Shown: positions 23,804 through 35,337 of the stretch, one piece after another
How positions within the stretch are numbered: the stretch's first letter is position 1
How the letters are laid out: each line of letters opens with the position of its first letter
Assembly (NCBI RefSeq): GCF_000203815.1
Contig: NW_004457735.1
Coordinates: 2,686,716-2,750,715 of the forward strand
Reading direction: 5' to 3'
DNA: 64,000 bases
Source: Cavenderia fasciculata
Taxonomy: Eukaryota > Evosea > Eumycetozoa > Acytosteliales > Cavenderiaceae
Translations under genes and position numbers: made by a program
Notes under the pieces: generated by a model
What the model saw: the letters and a program-made list of their open reading frames with translations, nothing else
Database searches by the model: none
Told to the model about the DNA's origin: nothing

Positions 23804-24250
23804 TTAGTGAGTTGCTGGGGCAGCAGCAGGAGCAGCAGCTGGGGCACCAGTCTTGATAGCAGTGATTTCACCGTCAATAAACTTTAATTGAGCAGTCAAG
23901 AGTTCCTTTCTTCTTTCAAGGGCAGCCAATCTTTCAGCAGGTGGTAATCCTAACAACTAATATATTGAATAGAAAAAAAAAAAAAAAGAATAAAAGGTTT
24001 GTATTAGTATTTGGTTTCAATTGAGATTCTATATATATATATATAAATATGTGTATTAAGACTTGCTTTATCTTCAATGTATCCACTTGGGTTCTTTAAT
24101 TTCTTTGCTTTCTTCTCTTCCTTGGCTTTCTTCTTGTCTTCCTTTGGGGACCTTTCCTTCCTTGCCTTCCTTGCCCTCCTTTACCTTCTTCTCCTTGCCT
24201 TCCTTGGCATCCTTATCCTTCTTGTCCTTTTTAACTTCCTTTTCTGACAT
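23804..24250 (-). CDS. Small Lys/Glu-rich protein with interrupted frame and a GC-AG intron
   Basis: From the ATG at 24250 a Lys/Glu-rich frame (MSEKEVKKDKKDKDAKEG) runs on, but the sensible downstream sequence (EDKKKAKEEKKAKKLKNPSG, then YIEDK) lies in another frame. That part joins, through an intron at 24066-23957 with a GC donor (GCAAGT) and a normal AG, to exon 23956-23804: LLGLPPAERLAALERRKELL and a final Ala/Pro tail. The frames agree if one base is lost or gained in the purine repeats, or if the 43-nt GT-AG segment 24184-24142 is removed, which gives 97 residues; that segment is purine-rich and far shorter than other introns here. I do not recognise the protein; the C-terminal part looks like a short coiled coil. 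Convergent with the lysozyme gene. Confidence 0.55.
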
Positions 24251-24916
24251 GTTTAAAATTATCTGTATATATTATATGTTTGTGTATATATTTGAATACC
24301 AAATGAAGTCAGTGAGGGTATTTATAAAGAAAGTCTGAATATCCATGCTCTCATATTTAATTTAATTAAATTATCAACTTTCACAGAACCCACAAAAAAT
24401 TCATCATCACCAACCCCAATTCTGTGTTCAAAAAAAATATCTGTTCAATGGTGTCTTTTAAAGTAAAGATCCTTGTACCAAGTTGCTACTTATTATTATT
24501 ATTATCAAATCATCAACTTGTCGTTTAATTTATTAATAGTTTTCTTGAAACAATATTATAAGTGAACCAAAAAAGGAAAGAAAAGATAGGTCAAAGCTAG
24601 ATAGATAGAAAGATAGATAATTACAAGCCAATAATTACAAATACATACAAAATGATTGACAAATAATAATTTAATTATTATTATTATTATTATTATTATG
24701 ACACATCATGATGTGTATTGTGAATGAAATAGATCCAAGAGATGAAGAGAGACAAACAAAAATAATTATTATTATTTTCAACTCACGGCACAAAGTATTA
24801 TTTTCTTGTTCTGCAGAAGAAGAATTTCGAACCTCGAACCGACAAATCGTCTTTAAAGTATTTCTTCTTCTTCTTTTTTGTGTAAACTATAAACAATATA
24901 GATAGATAGAAATAAC
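24251..24916. promoter_or_regulatory. Divergent intergenic region, small charged protein/CIAPIN1
   Basis: A 666-bp AT-rich spacer with ATT/TTA runs near 24490 and 24665-24695. An ACCCACAA near 24389 resembles the DUSE element of Dictyostelium small RNA genes, but I find no RNA-like structure at the expected distance. No gene is supported. Confidence 0.4.
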
Positions 24917-25900
24917 ATGGTGATAGATACAAGTAGATTTAATAAAGAGTCATCAAATGTATTGGGATATATAAGTAATGACTATCCACTCTATCAACAA
25001 ATAGTAGATGAGATTCAACAAGCCTCAAAGTCATTCGATACAGCTCCAGTAGCCTCTAAACTATACAATGCAATCGTCATTGTCTCTGGTGGATCGGTTA
25101 ATCGTGCTGCTATCGGTGGATACTTGCAATTGTTGGTTGAAGGAGGTTCAATTATGTTTTATCAATCCTCTGAAGACAACCTTACTCTTGATCTATTATG
25201 TAATGGTTTCGTTGATATTGCTTCTTCAAAGTTTAATAATCTTGTATGGAAAGAGAAAGAGAGAAAGAGAGAAGCAATAGACTAACTCATTCATTCCTAT
25301 ATTATATTATATTAGAATTTAACAATTGCAAGTAAACCAGATTGGAGTTCAGGTGTAACAGAATCTATTCAATTAAAATCAGGAGGATGGGGATCAGCAG
25401 GTGAAAATGATGTTATCGATGAAAATGATTTATTATCAGAACAAGATAAGAGTTTAAAACCAAAGAGTAAATATATATATATACTCTAGAACATATGACC
25501 AACCATATATTTAAGTATATATATTAATTTGGTTTATTTAATTTTTTAGCAACTTTGGATGATTGTGAAGTTGGAGCCAAAGGTAAAAAGGCTTGTAAGA
25601 ATTGTACATGTGGAAGAGCTGAAATGGAAGATGCAGGAGAAGTAAAAGAAAAACCAAAATTAACAAAGGAAATGATAGAGAATCCAGGTGTTGGTAGTGA
25701 TTGTGGAAGTGTATGTATAATAGAATGACTGGAAGCAACCTACCTGGTTAGTTTATTAACAATATTAACATAATTTATTTATTTAGTGTTCACTTGGTGA
25801 CGCATTTAGATGTAAGGGATGTCCATATAGAGGTTTACCAGCTTTCAAGGTTGGTGAAAAGATCGTTTTACCAGACGACTTTTTAACTGACGATATTTAA
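24917..25900 (+). CDS. ciapin1: Anamorsin/CIAPIN1/Dre2 homologue, cytosolic Fe-S assembly electron carrier
   Basis: Early component of cytosolic iron-sulfur cluster assembly, taking electrons from the Ndor1/Tah18 reductase. Four exons: 24917-25243, 25316-25466, 25550-25710, 25787-25900 (250 aa). Residues 1-150 form the degenerate methyltransferase-like domain ([26 protein letters not shown]). The conserved C-terminal half has the [2Fe-2S] motif ([19 protein letters not shown]) and the twin CX2C [4Fe-4S] motif ([19 protein letters not shown]), followed by [14 protein letters not shown]. The third intron cuts between the Ser and Cys of the first CX2C pair. Length is usual for the family. No feature suggests loss of function. 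Confidence 0.95.
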
Positions 25901-26466
25901 ACAAAGAATAGGAATAGAATAGAATAGAATAAATAGATAGGACCTTAATCCCTGTCACCCGTATTATTACATGTATCACCAAAATAGAATTGATTCTATC
26001 CCTGGTTGGCTTTTTAATCGACGTCACGAAGATATCTTTGTTTTTAAAGTCATGACGGAGATATCTTTTTTGGGTGAACAAATATTTCGCTGTTCTTTGA
26101 GATAATCAGTTTTATTCGTTTTATGATGATGACTGTGCTTATCATTGGGATAAGCAGCAAACACACCAGGCTGGTTAACGGAATGACGGAATGTGTGAGT
26201 GCGTAGCCGTCGTCGGCTCTGGTTTAATACAAGCAACCTAACCCTAACCTGGGTACTTGGTCGATCTTAAACCCCCTCCAATATTAATAATAAAAAATAT
26301 CTTGATGGCACAGAAACTAATTTAAAAGGGACGATCGTCATCGTTCATCTTTCATTTCACATTCATTTACATTTATCTCTTTAATATATATATATACATA
26401 TATATCTCTATCTCTCTCTCTTTAGCAAAAGAGTAGACTAGTTACACATCATCATATATATATAGA
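25901..26466 (+). promoter_or_regulatory. Intergenic region upstream of the ABCA gene
   Basis: A 566-bp spacer. It holds two nearby copies of GATATCTTTNTTT (26030 and 26059 areas), a short telomere-like AACCTAACCCTAACCT at 26235-26250, and a pyrimidine-rich, TATA-rich leader from 26340. No gene is supported. Confidence 0.45.
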
Positions 26467-29208
26467 ATGGGAGTTAATAAAATAACCATTTTAGGACAAT
26501 TAAAAGCTATATTACTACTCAAATTTATACAAGCTATTAGAGACAAGAAGTTTATATTCTCTGGTGTATTAATTCCTGTATGAACTATTATATATATATA
26601 TATCATAGATAAAGGTTAGTTAATCTATCTATATCTTTCTTTCATTCATTCTAGTTGGTTGGAGTAGGATTATCATTATTATTTAATTTCTTAAACTTTA
26701 CATCTGGTAGTGATTCAACAGTCACATTTACACCAGTTAACAATGTTAATCTAACCTATAACCCAAGTACATCTCTTGGTGAGACACCAATTATCAATAC
26801 GATGAAATCAATGTTTGATGTAGACTTTCTTGAAATCACTGAACAACAAATGACCAATGACATCTTTAACTATACATTAAGTGATCAAATTGGAGGTTAT
26901 TCATTCAATGATACAAAGGATAACCTTACATTTACTCAAACTATTTTTTTCAATTCATCATCTATTATTCCAAATTTAAATCAAAATCTTTATATTTCTA
27001 TTTGTATGTAAATTAAATTATATAATTATATATCTATATATTTATTAACTCTTTTTTTTTTTTTTTTTACTTTAGATAACTTGGTATCAAATAAAACATT
27101 AAAGATTGTAGAAACACTTACACCACTTGGTAGTGGTAATACAGGATTCCAATTATTCCCATTTATTGGTCCTATTCTCATTCAATATACATTTATCTTT
27201 TTCGTTCCCTACTTTGCAATCAATATTGTAGTTGAACGATCAAAGGGTATAAAGTATCACTTGTTTTTAAATTCACTCCGTTCAAAGGTATACTGGGGTG
27301 GTTATCTACTCGCTGATTTCATTCTTTACCTTGCACCTGCTACTATTGGTTGGTTTGCACTTACCGTTGCCAAAGTCGATGGATTCTACACCAATCCTGT
27401 TGGATCATTCTTTTTATTCTTTTGTTTTGGTCTATCTGCCATTCCATTTGGTTATATCATTCAATTTGCATTTGACAAGGAAGATACTGCCAGCAAGTGG
27501 TTATATTCATTGGCATCGATTATCAGTACCGTACCATCAACAGTTATTTCATTTGCCGCTCCAAATGGTGTACCTAGAGCTGTAACTGTTCTACTCTCAT
27601 TCTTACCAGCTTGTTCATTATTTAATGGTTTATCTGATTTGGTTCGTGGTCAAGATACTATCATCACAACTATTATTGTTCAACTAGCAAGTTGTGTCTT
27701 ATATTTATTTGTTATCTAGTAAGTCAAATTTAAAAATATATACAAAATACATATAATCAAATATTAATTTACTTTTCATTTCTTTTTTAGTATAATTGAA
27801 AGAATTAAAAATAGACCATCAAAAGTAACAGTTGATGATGTTGAATTGAATCAAGGAAATACAGATCAAGATGTTTTGGATGAAAGACAAAGAGTACAAC
27901 AATCTACTCAACCCAATAGTGGTCATAAATATGTCATCACTGTCGATGGTATCTTTAAACATTTTGTTGAAAATCTACCAGATGATAAAAGTGGCTATGA
28001 AAAGAAAAGAGTTAAAGCTGCTGTTGATGGCATTTGGTTTGGTGTTGAATCTGGTCAATGCTTTGGTCTTCTTGGTCATAATGGGTAAATATCATGATAA
28101 AAGAAAGATGAAAAAAAGAATATTTTATTAATGGTTATTATTATTACAATATAGTGCTGGTAAAACAACATTGGTTAATATTATGACTGGTATTCTAAAT
28201 TGTGACAGAGGTGATGGTTTTATTGATCGATTCAGTATTTCAAAGGAACGTGAAAGTTCATTTTCATCGGTTGGAAGTTGTCCACAAACAGACATCCTTT
28301 TTGACAATCTCACCATCCGTGAACATCTTCAACTCTTTAGTTCTATCAAGGGTGCCTCCAAAGAAGACTCTCAAGTTGAAATCAACTACTTTATCGAAAA
28401 GTTTAGAATTGCTGAACATGCCGACAAAAAATCAAAGGAACTTTCTGGTGGTACCAAACGTAAATTAAGTGTTGCTTGTTGTTTAGTTGGTAGTCCTCGT
28501 ATTGTCTTCCTGTATGCCAAATATATAATTATAAATATATTTATAATTAGACATTATCCTAATTCTCTCTTTCTTTCTCTTTATCTATCTCTAGTGATGA
28601 AGCATCAAGTGGATTAGATCCATCAAGTAGACGTCATTTATGGGAAATCATTCAAGAAATGAAACCAGGTAAAGCAATCATTCTCATTTCTCATTCAATG
28701 GATGAAGTTGATTTCCTTGCCAATCGTATTGGTATCATGTGTAATGGTCGTCTCAGATGTATTGGTACACCAAGTCATCTTAAACATAAATTTGGTTCAG
28801 GTTATACATTGGATATTCAACCTCGTAATTTTTCAGATACTCCAAATATTATAAAGTAAGAAAATACATAAATATTTATAATAATAATAATAATAATTTA
28901 TATTAATACAATGATTTCCATTTAGTTATATTAAAAATTCATTCCCAGAAGCAGTGTTTATTGAAAAACTTGGCATCATTACCTTTGAATTACCAACATC
29001 TGACAACTTTTCATTGGCTAAAATATTTAGAGTATGCGAAGTTGGTAAACAACAAGTTGGTATTGTTGATTTCAATGTTTCAGAGACTAGTTTGGAAAAG
29101 GTCTTTTTGAAATTGGCTGTTGAACAATCAAATGCCGAAGACCATGACAAGATCCTAGAAAAAAAGAAACACACAATTGTAGAAAAACTAACACAATGTT
29201 ATTGTTAA
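26467..29208 (+). CDS. ABCA-family half-transporter
   Basis: Membrane transporter of the ABCA (lipid-transporter) subfamily with one membrane domain and one ATPase domain. Seven exons: 26467-26577, 26655-27003, 27076-27718, 27791-28084, 28155-28511, 28595-28855, 28926-29208 (765 aa). After a first membrane segment (VGVGLSLLFNFLNF) comes a luminal loop with several N-glycosylation sequons, then five or more hydrophobic segments (residues about 165-380). The ATPase domain has Walker A GHNGAGKTT, Q-loop SCPQTDILFDNLT, signature LSGGTKRKL, Walker B RIVFLDEASSGLDP and H-loop ISHSMDE; all catalytic residues are present. Introns split Walker A (GHNG/AGKT) and Walker B (VFL/DEA). Full ABCA proteins have two such halves; half-size members are known in Dictyostelium, so this probably dimerises. 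Substrate unknown. Confidence 0.93.
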
Positions 29209-29633
29209 TTAGTAATATCAATATCTGTATTATTAATTAATTAAAACTAGAAATAGTTAGTTTTATCTTTTATATCTCCCCTCCCCCTCCCCTCCCCTCC
29301 CCAAATTTTAAAAATCAAATTAATTAAATAAATAAATAAATCAACAAACAATTAAACAAATAATCAATTTGATCCATTTATTTATTTATTTATTTTAAAT
29401 TTTAAGAATTAATTAATCATCATATAGAGAAAGAAAAACGATCAATTCCAAGATGTTTATCAGATAATTTTAGCATCAACAACCAAAACTATAAAATAAA
29501 TTAAAAAAAAGAAATCAAAAGTTCATATTTTCAATTTAGTTTCTCAAATCATATGATAAATGATCAATAGATAGATCGATATTTAGAGTTTAAAAGAAGA
29601 ATTTGTAGCAATAGAAAGAATACTACATAACAT
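29209..29633 (+). other. Intergenic region ABCA/CCA-adding enzyme with C-rich tract
   Basis: A 425-bp spacer between two plus-strand genes. A polypyrimidine tract of CCCC/CCCCC runs separated by T (29277-29302) lies 70 bp after the ABCA stop and is G-quadruplex-prone on the minus strand. The rest is TAAATA-rich. Confidence 0.6.
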
Positions 29634-31668
29634 ATGTTTGAAAAAGGATCATCATCATTATCTCCTTTATCATCATCATCAACAACAATAGTTTATAATA
29701 ATAATCATAAACATTTAATAGAGAAAGAAGAATCACAACAAGAATTTAAAAAAAGAATGAAGACTAAAGTAATACCTATTACACAAATCACAAAAGATCA
29801 ACAATCATACAACCCCAAGTATTACCATAGTGTAGACTTGGAGGCTATTGACAAGGACACTAAAGAGTTTTATAATGTTGTAGTGGCCATTGGAGACAAA
29901 GATAGCACAGACACTGCAACCATTGAAATCACAAAGGTTGAGCAAAAGTTATTTCAAATACTATTGGATGTTGCCAAGGTGAACAATTGCAACACGACAC
30001 TTAGAGTAGCAGGTGGATGGGTACGAGACAAGCTTCGTGGTGACAATAGTCATGATATTGATATTGCATTGGATAATATGATGGGTGAAGCATTTGCAGC
30101 ACTCGTAAACAAATACCTAGAGGATCATCATCAAGAAACACATCGTATTGGTGTCATTCAATCAAATCCCGATCAATCAAAGCATCTTGAAACTGCTACT
30201 GTTAAAATTTTTGATTCTTGGGTTGATTTGGTTAATCTTCGTTCTGAAACTTATTCTTCAAATTCAAGAATCCCTGAAATTGTATGAAACCAACAAAGAT
30301 AAATCAATCTAAATTTAAATATATTAATATTATCTACTTTTTAATTTTAGAAAATTGGAACACCAGAACAAGATGCGTTTAGAAGAGATTTAACAATTAA
30401 TTCATTATTTTATAATGTAAATGAGAATAGAATTGAAGATTTTACTGGAAATGGTATTGTTGATTTGAAATGTGGTATTGTTAGAACTCCTCTTCCACCA
30501 TTGACAACCTTTTTGGATGATCCATTACGTGTACTACGTTCAATTAGATTTGCAACAAGACTCTACTATGCAATCGATCATAAATTGGTAGAAGCTGCAT
30601 CAAACCCAACAGTAAAAGAAGCTCTTAAATCAAAAGTTTCTCATGAGCGTATTGGTATTGAATTGGATGGAATGTTAAATGGTCCAAGACCTGATTTGGC
30701 AATTCAATTAATTTATGAATTTGGTTTATTTGATCATGTTATTAATATTCCAGATTCAATTGGTATGAAAAAAAAGAGAAACAAAAGACAAATTATTATA
30801 TTTTACATTTTATTTATTATTATTTTTTTTTTTTAGAAATACAAGATAAAGAATATAAATATAAATCAATATTAAATGTATTAAATATGATGAGATTTAT
30901 AAATTGGGGAACACAAGCAGAAGAAGCTTCAACTAGAAAGACAAGATTATTGGCAAGTTTATGTGCAAATATTTATGGATACACATTCAAGAATCCATTG
31001 AAAAAGAACAAGGATACACCCATTTTACAACACGTCTTGGTAGACTATCTCAAAGTATCAAACAAGGAATGTGATGAAATTACAAATGTTTTGGAATGTG
31101 CTAAATTATTTAGACCATTGGTCAATCAATTCTACACCAACCATGTATTTTCTCGAAAGTCTGTTGGTTTGGTAATTTACAAGGCAGGTCCATTTTGGAA
31201 AAGTTCATTGGCAATTGCTTTGATTTCAGAATTGCCAGAATTTCAACATAATCTTGTATATCCCCTTCACAAGGAAGAAATTAATAATTCTCCATCTCAT
31301 GATTTTTATCTTCATCTTTCACATCCTAATCATCATCATCCTCCTTGTAAGTTGCTTAAATAATTATTAAATAATAATTAAATAATAATTTTTTTTTTTT
31401 TCCCTTTTTTATAGTATGTGATGAATCAAAGGATATTGAAATTAAATATGATCAATTTTGTGCTACAGTAGCAAACCATGATTTGGTTGGAGTTTGGAAT
31501 ATCAAGAAATTATTAAATGGTAAACAAGTGATGGATATGCTTCAAAGAAAACCAGGTGAATGGTTGACACCACTATTACAAGATGTATTTGAATGGCAAC
31601 TAGATAATCCTCAACTTGGTGAAAAGGAATGTAAAGAATATGTATTATCAAAATTCTCTCCTAAATAG
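29634..31668 (+). CDS. cca1: CCA-adding enzyme (tRNA nucleotidyltransferase)
   Basis: Adds CCA to tRNA 3' ends in cytosol, nucleus and mitochondria. Four exons: 29634-30281, 30351-30762, 30837-31346, 31415-31668 (607 aa). The polymerase-beta-like head has RVAGGWVRDKLRG and DIDIALD (metal-binding aspartates), then EQDAFRRDLTINSLFYN and FLDDPLRVLRSIRFATR (nucleotide-selection region). The C-terminal part has PGEWLTPLLQDVFEWQL. The first 75 residues are Ser/Asn-rich and lack a strong presequence. There is a lineage His/Pro insert (HPNHHHPP) at the third exon end, beside a splice site. The class II eukaryotic/bacterial motif set is complete, so activity is expected. The TSR3 gene follows 134 bp downstream on the same strand. 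Confidence 0.95.
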
Positions 31669-31802
31669 AGAATAAAAAATAATAAAAAAAATAATAAAAA
31701 AAATTAAAAAAAAATTAATTTGAGCACTTTCGTTCGTTTTTTACTAGTAATTAAAGAAGAGATACTTTTACTTTACAGTATTATCAGATAGAGTAATAAA
31801 GA

Positions 31803-33029
31803 ATGGTTCATACATCAAAACATAAAGAAAGATCATTTGAAGAGACTAGTAGAGGTTCATTAGTTCAACATGATGGATCAAGAGAAGAAAGACATAGAAT
31901 TTTAGCTAAATCATTTCCTCTTAAATTAGCAATGTGGGTATGTAATGTACATGTGTACACTGCAGCGTACACAAACCTATATATACGTCAATAACGATGA
32001 TCTAACTGATTACATCTTTGTAGGATTTCGGTCAATGTGATAGTAAGAAATGTACAGGTAGAAAATTAGAAAGATTAGGTTATGTTAAATCAATCAATTT
32101 AACAAACAAGTTTAAAGGAATTGTATTAACGTATGTAAAGTAGAGAATTGCAAGTTAAAGTGTTTATATTAACTTTTTTTTGATTTAGACCATCAGGAAC
32201 TCAATCAATTGCACCATGTGATAGAGAACTTGTTCAAACACTTGGCATTTCAGTGGTTGATTGTTCATGGGCAAAATTAGATACAATTCCATTTGCAAAG
32301 ATGAAAGGTGGACATGATAGATTATGTATGAAATTTATTCAATTGATTTAATATTTGTTATTAACAAATACCTATACTCTCTTTTTTCTAGTACCATTTT
32401 TAATTGCAGCAAATCCAGTAAATTATGGAAAACCATTTAAATTGACATGTGTAGAGGCTGTAGCAGCTTGTTTATATATTACTGGCTTTGAAAAGGAAGG
32501 CCATCAAATTCTTGGAGGATTCAAATGGGGTCCATCTTTCTACTCGGTCAACAAGGATTTGTTTGAGAAATACTCAAAGTGCACAGATAGCAAAGAAGTG
32601 GTCACTGTTCAAAACGAGTTTATCAAAAAGTGTGAAGAAGAGGCTTTACAAAGATTAACCAACCTAAATATTGTAGACGATGAATTTGGTTTGGCTATAA
32701 ATCCAAATAGAAAATTCAATCAAATTGAAGTTGAAGATGAAGAAGATGATGATTCTTCAGAAGATGATGATGAAGAAGATGAAGATGATGAAGAAGATGA
32801 TGGGGAAGAGGAAGAAGAAGATGAAGAAGAGGAAGAAAATGAAGATGATGATGAAGAATCAGAAGAAGAATCAGAAGAAGAAATAGATAGTGAAGAAGAA
32901 AAAAGACAATATAGAGAAAAGAAAGAACAACAACAACAAAAAAGAGAACAAAGAACACAACAAAAAGCAGAACAAAAACAAACAGCCAAACCAGCAGCTG
33001 CAACAAATAGAAAAAAGTATGGAAAATAA
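31803..33029 (+). CDS. tsr3: TSR3, 18S rRNA aminocarboxypropyltransferase
   Basis: Transfers the aminocarboxypropyl group of SAM onto a hypermodified 18S rRNA pseudouridine during small-subunit maturation. Four exons: 31803-31937, 32024-32130, 32189-32325, 32392-33029 (338 aa). Conserved family blocks: [70 protein letters not shown] and [11 protein letters not shown], then the helical region [13 protein letters not shown]. From about residue 235 the protein is a long Asp/Glu run followed by a Lys/Gln/Arg-rich end, typical of nucleolar proteins and of the variable tail in this family. It is convergent with the AspRS gene, 115 bp apart. Confidence 0.95.
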
Positions 33030-33144
33030 TAAATAAATAAATAAATTGTTTTGTGTGATTTTTGGGAATTTAAAATATTTATTTTAAAATATTATTGCGA
33101 CCATATATATAAACTATAATTATATATTATAATTTTTGTTTTTT

Positions 33145-35080
33145 TTATGGTTCGATACGACGTGGATCTCTTGGGAATAAGGAAGTCTTTCTAATGTTAC
33201 CAAGACCCATGTAAAGCATGACAACACGTTCAAGACCAACACCACCACCAGCATGTGGAGATGCACCAAACTTGAAAGCATCGATATAGGCTTGGATTGA
33301 TTGAATGTTGATACCGTGATTCTTGGCAGATTCCTCCAACATGACAGCATCATGGATACGTTGAGCACCAGAGCAGATTTCTTCACCACGCATAAAGAGA
33401 TCGTAGGCATTGGCCAACAAGACATTGTTTGGATCTGGCATTGTGTAGAATGGACGAGCGGTACGGTAAAACTTGTCGATAATGTAAAAATCGACGCCAT
33501 ACTTTTCCTTGATGATCTTGCCAAGACGCTTCTCTTGAGAGGTGTTGATGTCGTTATCTACGACTTCTTCTCCAATCTCCTTGAGGAAAGCAGCAGCTTG
33601 GTCAAAAGTGAAACGTGGGGATGGACGAGTCCACTTGAATGGTTCATAACCATATTGTTGAGAGATAATGTCAATCTCCTTTTTGAAACGGGTCTCTAAA
33701 CCTTCAAAGATCGAGGTCATCAAATTGTCGAGTTCGTCCAAAACTTCGTGATAGTGTTCACGGAAAGTCATTTCAATATCCAAACCTACAAACTCGGTCA
33801 AATGACGATGGGTGAATGAGTTTTCAGCACGGAAAACTGGACCAATTTCAAAGACACGCTCCATATCGGCACAGATAGCCATTTGCTTGTAGAATTGTGG
33901 GGATTGGGCGAGGAAGGCGTGAGTGTCAAAGTAGCCCAACTTGAATACAGATGCACCAGACTCTGAAGCAGAGCTAATCATCTTTGGTGAATGGATTTCA
34001 ACAAAGTCACGTCCAACCAAATATTCACGGAACAATAAACCAACGGCCGATTGAAGCTTAAAGATGGCTTGGTGGGCTGGTACTCTAAGATCCAATACTC
34101 TATTGTCTAATCTCTTGTCTTGTGATACTTCGACATACTTTGAAGCTTCTGATTTCTTCTTTTCCAATTCTTCCTTTTGTTTTTCATTAAGACTTGTATT
34201 CTTTAATTCTTCTGATAATTTTGCAATTACCTTGTCCTAAATAAATAGAAAAAAATAGAGGTTAAAATTATTTGTTCCTTTTTCTTTTTCTTCTTCTTTT
34301 TCTTCTTCTTTTCTTTCTTACTTGTTCTTCAAGAATATGAATTGGTCTTGAAAGATCTTCAAGTTGTAATGGAATAATGTGAGCTTCAGAGACTACGAAA
34401 ATAGAGGTGATATGTAATTCGACATCCTTTTGAGAGCAAGATTCGATTGGCTTTGGTACCTTGGAGATGGTACCTTGGACATCGACGATGGATTCCTTGG
34501 TGATGGAACCAGCAAACTTGACCATAGACTTGGAGTTTGAAGCATTCTTGGCCAAAACACCTTGAACGGTAAAGAGGGTGTCTCTGAGGGTCAAGAAACA
34601 CAAGTTGGCACCTTGGAGACGTGATCCGTGTACACGAGCTCTAATTAAAACCTTTTGAGTGTCCTTTTCGATAGTCAAGTCTTCAACACGAGTGAATACC
34701 TTTCCTTCACGTGTTTGTGATTGAACCAATGGAGCCTTACCAAAGTTGTCACCACTGGTGGCACTGTCATCCTCTTCAACCTTTTCAACCTTTTTGGCTT
34801 GTGGTTGAACTTGTTTTTCTGCCTTGAAAGCTGCCTTTTTAGCATCCTTTTCAGCCTTCTTTTGTTCCTTCTTTAATGCGCTAGAAAAAAAGAAAAGTAT
34901 AATAAACAAAGTAAGTATACTATAGTAGTAGTTTTTGAAAAGAGTTATTATTTATCAAAGAACTAGAATCTATGTCGTTTGATGAATATATATCTCTATA
35001 TAATATTGTAAAGAAGGGGAAACCAACCTTTTGCTCTTTTCAGCATCAGCAGCTGCATTTGTATTTTCAATAGTTGACAT
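33145..35080 (-). CDS. aspS1: Aspartyl-tRNA synthetase, cytosolic
   Basis: Class IIb synthetase charging tRNA-Asp. Three exons: 35080-35028, 34880-34322, 34236-33145 (567 aa). A Lys/Ala-rich N-terminal extension ([15 protein letters not shown]) typical of eukaryotic cytosolic enzymes precedes the OB-fold anticodon-binding domain (about residues 85-215; [20 protein letters not shown]). The catalytic domain has motif 1 ([18 protein letters not shown]), motif 2 ([20 protein letters not shown]) and motif 3 ([20 protein letters not shown]), ending [12 protein letters not shown] as in archaeal/eukaryotic AspRS. The first exon is 53 nt. The coding sequence is richer in C-ending codons than most neighbours, consistent with high expression. 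Confidence 0.97.
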
Positions 35081-35337
35081 TCTGTTGTTGTTGTACTGTA
35101 ATACTACTTGATACTATATCTAAATGTTGAGTAATTAAGGTGTCATTTGATGTTCGGGTTCAACGATCATTGAAAAAAAAACAAAAATAAAAAAAATAAA
35201 TAAATTATGCTTGGGAGAGGAACAAAGTAAGAAATCAATATGTGTTTCCTTCTTTTTGGGAAACATTAAATATATAATTATGAGTTTTGTTTGTTTGTTG
35301 TTATATATCTTTATGGTTGTTGTATTTTTATATTTAT

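Noticed and set aside
24800-24850. Possible tRNA T arm (TTCGAACCTCGAACC)
   Set aside because: No acceptor, D or anticodon stem can be built around it.
32716-33006. Leu/His- and Ser-rich frames on the minus strand
   Set aside because: Antisense of the acidic tail of TSR3.
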